From contig NZ_CAJULN010000025.1 in the NCBI RefSeq assembly GCF_910586915.1, forward strand, positions 1-38,345: a stretch of DNA of 38,345 bases, given 5' to 3'. The notes beneath the pieces were generated by a model. It had not been told where the DNA came from and made no database searches. It saw only the letters and a program-made list of their open reading frames with translations. Shown here piece by piece: positions 22,258 through 30,411 of this stretch. This DNA is from an uncultured Bacteroides sp. Its GTDB lineage: Bacteria > Bacteroidota > Bacteroidia > Bacteroidales > Bacteroidaceae. Numbering within the stretch: the stretch's first letter is position 1; each line of letters opens with the position of its first letter. Made by a program: the position numbers and the translations under genes.

Positions 22258-23880
22258 TTACTTATTATCGCCATACATTCTCGCCCGCAACTCCTTGATA
22301 TGGTCTGACGTGATGTATTCGTCATACTCCATCATCTTGTCGATGATACCGTTCGGAGTCAGCTCGATGATGCGGTTGGCAACGGTCTGAATAAACTCGT
22401 GGTCGTGCGAGGAGAAAAGGATATTTCCCTTGTAAGTCTTCAGGTTGTTGTTGAAGGCCTGGATAGACTCCAAGTCCAGGTGGTTGGTAGGCGTATCCAG
22501 AATCAGGCAGTTGGCGTTGCGAAGCTGCATACGCGCAATCATACAACGCATCTTCTCCCCTCCCGAAAGCACACTCACCTTTTTCAGCACCTCTTCGCCC
22601 GAGAAGAGCATACGGCCGAGGAACCCTTTCATATACACCTCGTTGCCTTCGCCAAACTGGCTCAGCCAATCTACAAGGTTGAGGTCGGTGTTGAAGAAAT
22701 CGGTGTTGTCGAGCGGCAGGTAGGCAGACGTGATGGTGACACCCCAGTTGAAGTGTCCCGCATCGGGCTTCATGTTGCCGTTGATGATTTCGAAGAAAGC
22801 AGTCATGGCACGCGGGTTGCGCGAGAGGAACACGATTTTGTCGCCCTTCTCCACGTTGAAGTTGACATCGTTGAAGAGCACCACACCCTCGTCGGTCTTC
22901 TTGCTCAACCCCGACACTTCGAGAATCTGGTTGCCCGGTTCGCGCTCGGGGGTGAAGATGATGCCGGGATATTTGCGCGAAGAGGGTTTGATTTCCTCCA
23001 CGTTCAGTTTCTCCAGCATCTTCTTGCGGCTGGTGGTCTGCTTGCTCTTCGCTACGTTGGCGCTGAAACGGCGGATGAATTCCTCCAACTCCTTGCGCTT
23101 CTCCTCAGCCTTCGCCTTCTGGTTCTGCTGCTGGCGGAGTGCCAACTGGCTCGATTCGTACCAGAAACTATAGTTGCCGGCAAACATATTGATTTTTCCG
23201 TAGTCGATATCCACGGTGTGCGTACATACGGAGTCGAGGAAGTGACGGTCGTGGCTCACCACAAGCACGGTATGTTCGAAGTTGGAGAGGTACTCCTCGA
23301 GCCAGGTCACCGTCTCCATATCAAGGTCGTTGGTAGGCTCGTCCAGCAGCAGGTTGTCCGGATTTCCGTACAAGGCCTGCGCCAACATCACACGCACCTT
23401 CTCCTTACCGCTCAACTCGCCCATCAGGGTGTAATGCTTATCCTCCTTAATGCCCAGTCCGCTCAACAGCATCGCTGCGTCGCTCTCCGCATTCCATCCG
23501 TCGAGCTCGGCAAAGCGTTCTTCAAGTTCGGACACCTTCAGCCCGTCTTCGTCGGTGAAATCCTCTTTGGCGTAGAGCGCTTCGCGTTGCTTCATGATGT
23601 CCCACAACACGGTATGCCCCATCATCACGGTATCCATCACGGTAAAAGCATCCCACTTGAAGTGGTCCTGGCTCAGCACGGAAAGACGCTCGCCCGGGCC
23701 TAAGGCTATCGAACCGGTGGTGGGGTCCAAATCGCCGTATATCGTGCGGAGGAAGGTGGATTTTCCCGCACCGTTCGCACCGATAATGCCATAGCAGTTA
23801 CCACTCGTAAACTTCAGGTTTACGTCATTAAACAACACTCTCTTACCAAACTGTACCGATACGTTTGAAACTGTAATCAT
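22258..23880 (-). CDS. ABC-F family ATPase with a degenerate second site
   Basis: A 540-residue soluble ABC-F protein of the YbiT/YkpA-like type, no membrane segments. Domain one is complete: Walker A GANGAGKST with K40, signature LSGKEKVR and Walker B LLLDEPTND with catalytic E181. The linker (about 240-310) is charged, as in ABC-F proteins that act on the ribosome's E site. Domain two keeps the signature LSGGEKMR, but the Walker A reads LSRNPRAMTAFF without lysine, and the catalytic Glu is replaced by T463 (LILDTPTNHLD). Only one ATP site can therefore be active in a canonical way. The upstream start at 23958 lies before the -7 box, so MITVSNVSVQF at 23880 is chosen. Confidence 0.92.
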   Translation of the reverse strand: MITVSNVSVQFGKRVLFNDVNLKFTSGNCYGIIGANGAGKSTFLRTIYGDLDPTTGSIALGPGERLSVLSQDHFKWDAFTVMDTVMMGHTVLWDIMKQREALYAKEDFTDEDGLKVSELEERFAELDGWNAESDAAMLLSGLGIKEDKHYTLMGELSGKEKVRVMLAQALYGNPDNLLLDEPTNDLDMETVTWLEEYLSNFEHTVLVVSHDRHFLDSVCTHTVDIDYGKINMFAGNYSFWYESSQLALRQQQNQKAKAEEKRKELEEFIRRFSANVAKSKQTTSRKKMLEKLNVEEIKPSSRKYPGIIFTPEREPGNQILEVSGLSKKTDEGVVLFNDVNFNVEKGDKIVFLSRNPRAMTAFFEIINGNMKPDAGHFNWGVTITSAYLPLDNTDFFNTDLNLVDWLSQFGEGNEVYMKGFLGRMLFSGEEVLKKVSVLSGGEKMRCMIARMQLRNANCLILDTPTNHLDLESIQAFNNNLKTYKGNILFSSHDHEFIQTVANRIIELTPNGIIDKMMEYDEYITSDHIKELRARMYGDNK

Positions 23881-23955
23881 CTTGTTTTCTACTATATTAT
23901 ACTGTTTACTGTTTTTCAGAACAAGACATCGGCCTTCCGACGTCATTTTAGTGCG

Positions 23956-23963
23956 CAAAGGTA
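23956..23963 (-). promoter_or_regulatory. -7 box for the ABC-F gene
   Basis: Minus-strand TACCTTTG matches TAnnTTTG; no clear -33. It predicts a leader of about 70 nt and decides in favour of the start at 23880. Confidence 0.6.
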
Positions 23964-23995
23964 GGCAATAAAAATGAATTATAGACTATCCCCTA

Positions 23996-24027
23996 TGTGC
24001 CAATCTGACATAAAAGTGTTACCTTTG
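23996..24027 (+). promoter_or_regulatory. promoter for grpE-dnaJ
   Basis: TGTG (23996-23999; one mismatch to TTTG), 20 nt, then TACCTTTG (24020-24027). Downstream, TTTGGCAAA occurs twice (near 24035 and 24052) before the gene, which might be a control site. No CIRCE element is seen. Confidence 0.65.
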
Positions 24028-24108
24028 CTGCGTTTTTTGGCAAAACTGCCGATTTGGCAAAGTTTTTGCGGTCGGTTGTAAAAGTTGTAAAATAATAAAT
24101 ACCCCAAT

Positions 24109-24723
24109 ATGGAACCGAAAGAGAAAAAAATGAAGGAAGAAGAAGTGAATGTAGACGACATTCTGAATAAGGAAGCGGAGGAACAGCCGCAGGAAGAACA
24201 GGCTCAAGAGGAACAACCGCAGGAGGAACAGGCCGGAGAAACGGCTCCGCTGACGCACGAGGAAGAGCTCGAACAGGAGTTGGCAAAGGCACAAGAGACC
24301 ATCGAGGAGCAGAATGACAAGTACCTGCGCCTGTCGGCGGAGTTTGACAACTACCGCAAACGCACCCTGAAGGAGAAAGCCGAACTGATTCTCAACGGCG
24401 GCGAAAAGAGCCTGAGCAGCATTCTTCCGGTGGTGGACGACTTCGAGCGCGCCATCAAGACGATGGAGACGGCTACGGACGTGAATGCCGTGAAAGAGGG
24501 TGTCGAACTGATTTACAACAAGTTCATGTCCGTGTTGGCACAAAACGGGGTGAAGGTCATCGAAACGAAAGAACACCCGTTGGATACGGACTTCCACGAA
24601 GCCATCGCCATGATTCCCGCTCCCGCAGAAGAACTGAAAGGGAAAATAATCGACTGCGTGCAAACGGGATATACGCTGAACGACAAAGTGCTGCGCCACG
24701 CCAAAGTGGTGGTGGGCGAATAA
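24109..24723 (+). CDS. grpE: GrpE, nucleotide exchange factor for DnaK
   Basis: A 204-residue cytoplasmic co-chaperone that releases ADP from DnaK. Residues 1-65 are E- and Q-rich and low in complexity; the long dimer-forming helix follows (EQNDKYLRLSAEFDNYRKRT), then the typical beta-sheet domain with GVKVIETKEHPLDTDFHEAI and the C-terminal phrase QTGYTLNDKVLRHAKVVVGE. Length and motifs are standard. dnaJ follows by 26 nt in the same operon; dnaK is not in the window. The start at 24109 directly follows the promoter leader. Confidence 0.97.
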   Translation: MEPKEKKMKEEEVNVDDILNKEAEEQPQEEQAQEEQPQEEQAGETAPLTHEEELEQELAKAQETIEEQNDKYLRLSAEFDNYRKRTLKEKAELILNGGEKSLSSILPVVDDFERAIKTMETATDVNAVKEGVELIYNKFMSVLAQNGVKVIETKEHPLDTDFHEAIAMIPAPAEELKGKIIDCVQTGYTLNDKVLRHAKVVVGE

Positions 24724-24749
24724 CTAACTTGTAAATTTTATCCATAAGC

Positions 24750-25940
24750 ATGGCAGAGAAAAGAGATTATTACGAAATATTGGAAGTGGCGAAAACAGCC
24801 AACGCCGATGAAATAAAGAAAGCATACCGCAAGAAAGCAATCCAGTATCACCCCGACAAGAACCCGGGCGACAAGGAAGCAGAAGAGAAATTCAAGGAAG
24901 CAGCCGAGGCTTACGAGGTGCTGAGCAACCCCGACAAGCGTGCGCGCTACGACCAGTTCGGCCATGCCGGCGTAAGCGGCGCGGCAGGCAACGGCGGACC
25001 GTTCGGAGGCGGATTCGGAGGACAGGGAATGTCAATGGATGATATCTTCTCCATGTTCGGCGATATCTTCGGAGGCCGTAGCGGTGGTTTCGGAGGCGGA
25101 TTCGGAGGCTTCGGCGGATTCGGGGGCGGCAGTGGCTCACAGCAGCGCCGCCATCGCGGAAGCGACCTACGCGTGAAGGTGAAACTGACGCTGAAGGAGA
25201 TTTCCGAAGGGGTGGAAAAGAAGTTCAAACTGAAGAAATATGTGCCGTGCGACCATTGTCACGGTTCGGGAGCGGAAGGCGACGGCGGCTCGGAGACTTG
25301 CCCCACCTGCGGCGGAAGTGGCTCGGTGATTCGCAACCAGCAGACGATTTTAGGCACGATGCAGACGCGCGTGGTCTGCTCGGCGTGCAACGGCGAAGGA
25401 AAAATCATCAAGAACAAGTGCAAGCACTGCGGCGGCGACGGAATCGTTTACGGCGAAGAGTTGGTGACGGTGAAAATCCCTGCCGGAGTAGCAGAGGGTA
25501 TGCAGCTGTCGATGAGCGGTAAGGGTAACGCCGGAAAGCACAACGGGGTTGCGGGCGATTTGCTGATTCTTGTAGAGGAGGAAGCGCATCCGGACCTGAT
25601 TCGCGATGAGAATGACTTGATTTATAACCTGTTGCTGAGTTTCCCGACGGCAGCGTTGGGCGGCGCAGTGGAGATTCCGACCATCGACGGCAAGGTGAAA
25701 GTGAAGATTGACTCGGGCACGCAGCCGGGGAAAGTGCTTCGCCTGCGCAGCAAGGGATTGCCCGACGTAAACGGATATGGCAAGGGGGACTTGCTGGTGA
25801 ATATCAGTATTTATGTGCCGGAGGCACTCAATAAAGAAGAGAAGGCGATGTTGGAGAAGATGGAAGAGTCGGACAACTTCAAGCCCAGCACTTCGGTGAA
25901 GGAGAAGATTTTCAAGAAGTTCAAAACATTCTTTGATTAA
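24750..25940 (+). CDS. dnaJ: DnaJ chaperone
   Basis: A 396-residue type I DnaJ. The J domain (residues 1-70) has the HPD loop (QYHPDKN). The G/F-rich region (about 75-125) follows, then four CxxCxGxG-type zinc motifs (CDHCHGSG, CPTCGGSG, CSACNGEG, CKHCGGDG; about 168-232). The C-terminal substrate-binding domains include LLLSFPTAALGGAVEIPT and GDLLVNISIYVPE. It stimulates DnaK ATPase and delivers unfolded proteins. It is cotranscribed with grpE and ends at a strong terminator. I saw no unusual features. Confidence 0.97.
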   Translation: MAEKRDYYEILEVAKTANADEIKKAYRKKAIQYHPDKNPGDKEAEEKFKEAAEAYEVLSNPDKRARYDQFGHAGVSGAAGNGGPFGGGFGGQGMSMDDIFSMFGDIFGGRSGGFGGGFGGFGGFGGGSGSQQRRHRGSDLRVKVKLTLKEISEGVEKKFKLKKYVPCDHCHGSGAEGDGGSETCPTCGGSGSVIRNQQTILGTMQTRVVCSACNGEGKIIKNKCKHCGGDGIVYGEELVTVKIPAGVAEGMQLSMSGKGNAGKHNGVAGDLLILVEEEAHPDLIRDENDLIYNLLLSFPTAALGGAVEIPTIDGKVKVKIDSGTQPGKVLRLRSKGLPDVNGYGKGDLLVNISIYVPEALNKEEKAMLEKMEESDNFKPSTSVKEKIFKKFKTFFD

Positions 25941-25946
25941 AGCGGG

Positions 25947-25980
25947 ACTCCCCACGGATTGTTAATCCGTGGGGAGTTTT
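25947..25980. terminator. terminator between dnaJ and the GH20 gene
   Basis: ACTCCCCACGGATT (25947-25960) pairs perfectly with 25964-25977 around loop GTT, followed by TTT. It lies between convergent genes and may serve both. Confidence 0.9.
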
Positions 25981-25983
25981 GTA

Positions 25984-28059
25984 TTACTTCACAATTATCT
26001 CGTCTGTAAATATCCAGCCGCCAAACTCCTTACCGGCTTGCGCCTGGTAACGGATGTATCTTCCTTTGGTCTCTCCTTCCCAAGAGATATCGGTGAATTG
26101 GATGGGGATTTCTTTGGTCACTTCAAACGTCTGGTGCTTCAACACTGTGAAGTCAGTTCCATTGTCCGAAACGGAAATCGTGACGGACGCAGGCAGGAAC
26201 ACCTCCGCACCCACCACCTGCATAAAGGCGGCAGCAACGGAACGGATGGAGGTCTCCTCTTCCATATCAATCGTCACATCCAGGCGTTTGCCGGAGATAA
26301 AGCCTTGCCAGGAACCGTCGCCGTAGGTCCAATCGCCGCGCACGCCGTCCGTCAGGGCAGTGTTTCCCTGGGCAGCATAGTGCGAGTTGAACGGCGCATT
26401 GTAAATCACCTTCTTGCCACGGGCAAGATGCTCTACCGGCTCCAACGACTCGGGGCGGTGTCCGATTTCGTTTTTCAAATCGAAAGGATGATAACCTTTC
26501 TCCTGCAAGTCTGCCACGGCGTTCAGCGCACGGGCACGGAAGTCTGTCCACGATTTACGCTCGGGAGCCGACCAGGCCACCTCTGCCAAAGCCAACAAGC
26601 GGGGATACATCATATATTCCACGTGTTCCGGCGTCGGGATATACTCTGTCCAGAGATTTGCCTGCACCCCGTAGACCAACTCCGCCTGCGCTGCCGTCAA
26701 CGATGCGGGAACCGGATTGTAAGCATACACCTTTTCCAACGGCAGGTATCCGCCGATGGCTTCGGGCTGCGAATAGGGAGCATCCTGATAGCTGTCGAAA
26801 TAGCAATGGCTGCCCGGTGTCATCACCGCACGGTGGCCGGAAACAATGGCGGCAATACCTCCCTCCTCGCTACGCCACGACATCACCGTAGCGTTTGGCG
26901 CCAAACCGCCTTTCAGTATCTCGTCCCAACCGAGCAGGCGGCGCCCACGGCTATTGAGAAACTTCTCGATGCGGTGTATCAGATAGCTTTGCAGCCCTTC
27001 CACGTGCGTGAGGTGCTCCTCTTCCATCCGTTTCTTGCACTTCGGACACTCTTTCCACGCCGCCATACCGGCTTCGTCGCCACCCACATGGATGTATTCC
27101 GAGGGGAAAAGCTCCATCACTTCGGTCAGCACGTTTTCAAGGAAGGTGAAGGTCTCTTCATTGCCCACACAGAAATCGGCGTTCTTATACGGCTCGCCCG
27201 CGCAGGAGATGTGCGGATAGGCGGCAAGCGTCTCTTCCGAATGGGCAGGCATCTCGATTTCGGGAATCACCGTGATAAAGTGACGGTGGGCATAGGCTAC
27301 AATCTCGCGGATGTCGTCCTGCGTGTAGTAACCGCCCGAAGCTCCCGGCTCGTCGAAACGGAGGTATTTGCGGTCGCCGTTCCACCACTTCTTCCAGTTG
27401 GCTTCCGTACGCCAAGCGGCAAAGTCGGTGAGACGGGGGTACTGCTTGATTTCAATGCGCCAGCCTGCCGCATCGGTGAGATGGAGGTGAAGGCGGTTGA
27501 TTTTATAGTACGCCAGCGCGTCTATCTGCTTCTTCACAAACTCTTTTGTGAAGAAATGACGCGACACGTCGAGCATAAAGCCGCGATAGGCGAAACGCGG
27601 CGTATCTTGTATCTCGACAGCACCGACGGAATAGCTGCCTGCACCCGACGGGCGGAGCAGTTGCAGCAGGGTTTGCATCCCGTAAAACAATCCGGCTCCC
27701 GAGGTGGCTTCAATCCGAATCCGTTCGGGAGTGACGGAGAGGGTGTAGCTTTCGGGAGAGGGCAAGAGGTCGCTCTTGTCGGTTATCAGCAGGGAAAGGA
27801 GTTGACGGGTGTCTCTCTTCTTCCCTTTTTTCAGATGGAGGGGCAATGTCTGTAGGCACTCTTCCCACAGTTGAGCCTCTTCTCCTTGCAGGTTTGTATA
27901 AAGTTTTGTCTTTTCGGAGAGTAAAAAAGAGCCCGTACCCTGCTCCATCTTCAAAGGGGCAGGAATAACGGACTGTGCCTGGAGGGAATGTGCGGCGAGG
28001 CACATTCCCAATACCCATAAGAAAAGACAGACTTTAGCGTATCTGTTTCTTCTATTCAT
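25984..28059 (-). CDS. GH20 beta-N-acetylhexosaminidase
   Basis: A 691-residue exported enzyme that releases terminal GlcNAc or GalNAc in beta linkage. The signal peptide (residues 1 to about 28, ending LQAQ) is followed by the GH20b domain (about 30-145) and the catalytic TIM barrel (about 150-510). The D328-E329 pair in HVGGDEAGM is the assisted-mechanism pair. The C-terminal part (about 545-691) is an F5/8 type C-like carbohydrate-binding domain (YAAQGNTALTDGVRGD, RYIRYQAQ). Its ATG (28059) shares one base with the stop of the upstream GH20 gene (TGATG), so translation should be coupled; the TTG at 28062 is not needed. Last gene of the operon. Confidence 0.95.
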   Translation of the reverse strand: MNRRNRYAKVCLFLWVLGMCLAAHSLQAQSVIPAPLKMEQGTGSFLLSEKTKLYTNLQGEEAQLWEECLQTLPLHLKKGKKRDTRQLLSLLITDKSDLLPSPESYTLSVTPERIRIEATSGAGLFYGMQTLLQLLRPSGAGSYSVGAVEIQDTPRFAYRGFMLDVSRHFFTKEFVKKQIDALAYYKINRLHLHLTDAAGWRIEIKQYPRLTDFAAWRTEANWKKWWNGDRKYLRFDEPGASGGYYTQDDIREIVAYAHRHFITVIPEIEMPAHSEETLAAYPHISCAGEPYKNADFCVGNEETFTFLENVLTEVMELFPSEYIHVGGDEAGMAAWKECPKCKKRMEEEHLTHVEGLQSYLIHRIEKFLNSRGRRLLGWDEILKGGLAPNATVMSWRSEEGGIAAIVSGHRAVMTPGSHCYFDSYQDAPYSQPEAIGGYLPLEKVYAYNPVPASLTAAQAELVYGVQANLWTEYIPTPEHVEYMMYPRLLALAEVAWSAPERKSWTDFRARALNAVADLQEKGYHPFDLKNEIGHRPESLEPVEHLARGKKVIYNAPFNSHYAAQGNTALTDGVRGDWTYGDGSWQGFISGKRLDVTIDMEEETSIRSVAAAFMQVVGAEVFLPASVTISVSDNGTDFTVLKHQTFEVTKEIPIQFTDISWEGETKGRYIRYQAQAGKEFGGWIFTDEIIVK

Positions 28060-30383
28060 CAATCTATAGTGATTTCGTCTACAAATAAGAAGGCGGGATT
28101 GCCTTTACCGCCATGCCATGCGGGGATTTCTCTTTCGGAGAGGGCAACCACTTTCACATATCGGGTTTTCACCGGTTCGAACGAGAGTTTGTGCTCGTAG
28201 ATACCGTTCTTATCGCTTTGCAGCAGAGCAGGATACTCTTCGGAAGCTACTTTGGTGAAGCTCTGTCCGTCTTCGGATACCTCTACCGAGAATCCTCTTG
28301 CATCAAATACCCAATCGCCCTTCTCTACACAAGTAGAAATGGCAACGCTCGAAATTTCGGTGGGTTGCTGGAGGTCAATGGTCACATCCATGTCGTTCTT
28401 GTAGAATGCAATCCAACGGCCGGTCTTGTAGTTGCCGTTTCCTTTCAGGCCGTCTACCAATGTAGATTCGCCTTTAAACATATATTGTTTATTGACGGGC
28501 TGGTTGGCTACAATGGGTTTCATGCTCGATTTGCTGAAATTGATTTTTTCCGAAACCACATGGCTGTTTCCGGCAGGACGAACGGCAACGGCAGCGAAAT
28601 CGGCGTTCTCTTTGATTTTCAGCGTGCCTTCGTACAACGGAGAAGCGGCAGTGGGTTCCGTGCCGTCCAATGTGTAGTGGATGGGAGCATCGTCGATGGT
28701 TTTCAGCGTGATGTCCAACGTACCTTCGGCGGGGTTGGGAGTGTATTCGGCTGTTACGTCAAACACGTGTTTGGCGTAGTTATAACCTTCGGCATCGTAC
28801 CACTGAATGAGACGAGGCAGACGCGATAGGAAGCATTCGTAGTTCTTCTTTTCGGGAGCAGACCACTGCACTTCGGCAAGGGCAGCCCAACGCGGCAATA
28901 CCATGTACTGAGCGTGAGAGAACGTAGGAACGTATTCTGTCCAAAGGTTAGCCTGCACACCCTTGATGTATTTCTGTTCTTCGGGAGTGAGGGAAGCCGG
29001 CATCGGCTCGTAGCTGTACACTCTCTCAACAGGCAGATAGCCACCGATGGCAAGAGGTTCGTTCTCGGTGTCTTTTGTCTGATAGTAATCTAAATACAGG
29101 TAAGTGTTCGGCGTCATGATAACATCGTGTTGCTGTTTGGCTGCCTGGATACCGCCGCCTTCGCCACGCCATGACATCACAGTTGCGTTCGGTGCGAGAC
29201 CGCCTTCGAGGATTTCATCCCAACCGATAATCTGACGTCCGTGGTTGTTCAGGAATTTCTCGATATGATTGATGACAAAACTTTGCAGACGCTCTTCTTT
29301 GGTATGCTTGTCGTCCGACTTCAAGCCCAACGCCTTGATGCGTGCTTGGCACTTCGGACATTTCTCCCAACGTACTTTCGGACATTCGTCGCCACCTACG
29401 TGGATGTATTCCGAGGGGAAGATTTCGAGAAGTTCGGCATATACGTCTTCGAGGAACTTCAACACCTGGTCGTTGCCAGCACAGAGCACATCTTCGGATA
29501 CACCCCACATACGCCATACTTCGTACGGGCCACCTGTACATCCGAGTTCAGGATAAGCGGCAAGAGCAGCCTGCATATGTCCCGGAAGGTCGATTTCGGG
29601 AATCACCGTGATGTAGCGTTCGGCAGCATAGGCTACGATTTCTTTCGCCTGCTCCTGTGTGTAGTATCCTTCGTACGGCTTGCCGTCATACTCGCCGGAG
29701 TTGCGTCCGATGACTGTCTCTGTACGCTTGGAACCGATTTCGGTCAGTTTCGGATATTTCTTGATTTCCAAACGCCAGCCCTGGTCTTCGGTGATGTGCC
29801 AGTGGAAACGGTTCATGTTGTGCAGAGCCATCATGTCAATGTAGGTCTTCACTTCGTCTACCGTAAAGAAGTGACGGCTGGTGTCGAAGTGTGCGCCACG
29901 ATATGCAAAACGGGGCGCGTCTTTTATCTCTACCGCCGGCAGAGCCACATCGGCACCTACGGCGATGGGCAATGACTTACGCAAAGACTGGATACCGTAG
30001 AATACGCCGGCTTCCGTAGGACCGGTGATGGTGATTCCGTCGCCGGCAACCGTCAACTGGTAGGATTCGGGATTCTCGGCTTCTGCGCCCAAAGCCAACA
30101 CAATGGCGTTCTTGCCTTCCGTTCCGGCTTCAACGGCAAACTCTTTTCCGGTAGCCGTTTTCAGATAGTCGGCAAGGAACTGTGCGTTGCGTTGCATCTT
30201 TTCGTTACCTTCCGGATAAAGGATTTTCACTCCGCTCTTAAGGATAAAGGGATTTCCCTGAGCTGTAACGATTTCCTGCGGCATGGGGATGATTTGGTAA
30301 TCGGCCTCCTGCTGTGCCGACTGGCACGAAGCAAAAACTCCCGCTACCGCTAAGCATCCGGTTAGTTTTAAGAATTGTTTCAT
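28059..30383 (-). CDS. GH20 beta-N-acetylhexosaminidase, lipoprotein
   Basis: A 774-residue GH20 enzyme with a lipoprotein signal (GVFASC, C20). The GH20b domain (about 30-160) precedes the barrel (about 162-520), with D332-E333 in HVGGDECPK as catalytic pair and SEYIHVG before it. Next comes a chitobiase-like/Fn3-associated module (about 548-620: HYTLDGTEPTAASPLYEG) and a C-terminal F5/8 type C-like domain (about 625-774). The lipid anchor suggests the cell surface or outer-membrane inner leaflet, in contrast to the soluble downstream GH20. Middle gene of a three-gene operon with GH2 mannosidase upstream (28 nt gap). Compared with its neighbour, the extra Fn3-like module may alter substrate choice. 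Confidence 0.95.
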   Translation of the reverse strand: MKQFLKLTGCLAVAGVFASCQSAQQEADYQIIPMPQEIVTAQGNPFILKSGVKILYPEGNEKMQRNAQFLADYLKTATGKEFAVEAGTEGKNAIVLALGAEAENPESYQLTVAGDGITITGPTEAGVFYGIQSLRKSLPIAVGADVALPAVEIKDAPRFAYRGAHFDTSRHFFTVDEVKTYIDMMALHNMNRFHWHITEDQGWRLEIKKYPKLTEIGSKRTETVIGRNSGEYDGKPYEGYYTQEQAKEIVAYAAERYITVIPEIDLPGHMQAALAAYPELGCTGGPYEVWRMWGVSEDVLCAGNDQVLKFLEDVYAELLEIFPSEYIHVGGDECPKVRWEKCPKCQARIKALGLKSDDKHTKEERLQSFVINHIEKFLNNHGRQIIGWDEILEGGLAPNATVMSWRGEGGGIQAAKQQHDVIMTPNTYLYLDYYQTKDTENEPLAIGGYLPVERVYSYEPMPASLTPEEQKYIKGVQANLWTEYVPTFSHAQYMVLPRWAALAEVQWSAPEKKNYECFLSRLPRLIQWYDAEGYNYAKHVFDVTAEYTPNPAEGTLDITLKTIDDAPIHYTLDGTEPTAASPLYEGTLKIKENADFAAVAVRPAGNSHVVSEKINFSKSSMKPIVANQPVNKQYMFKGESTLVDGLKGNGNYKTGRWIAFYKNDMDVTIDLQQPTEISSVAISTCVEKGDWVFDARGFSVEVSEDGQSFTKVASEEYPALLQSDKNGIYEHKLSFEPVKTRYVKVVALSEREIPAWHGGKGNPAFLFVDEITID

Positions 30384-30411
30384 AAACTGAAATTTTAGTG
30401 TTAATGGATAT

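Noticed and set aside
22399..23703. 434-codon frame opposite the ABC-F gene
   Set aside because: ABC-F motifs on the minus strand explain the region.
23958..23958. Upstream start for the ABC-F gene
   Set aside because: It lies at or before the -7 box; the protein family begins at the ATG at 23880.
25969..27855. 628-codon plus-strand frame across the GH20 gene
   Set aside because: The opposite strand encodes an intact GH20 enzyme with catalytic motifs; this frame has no recognisable domain and crosses the terminator.
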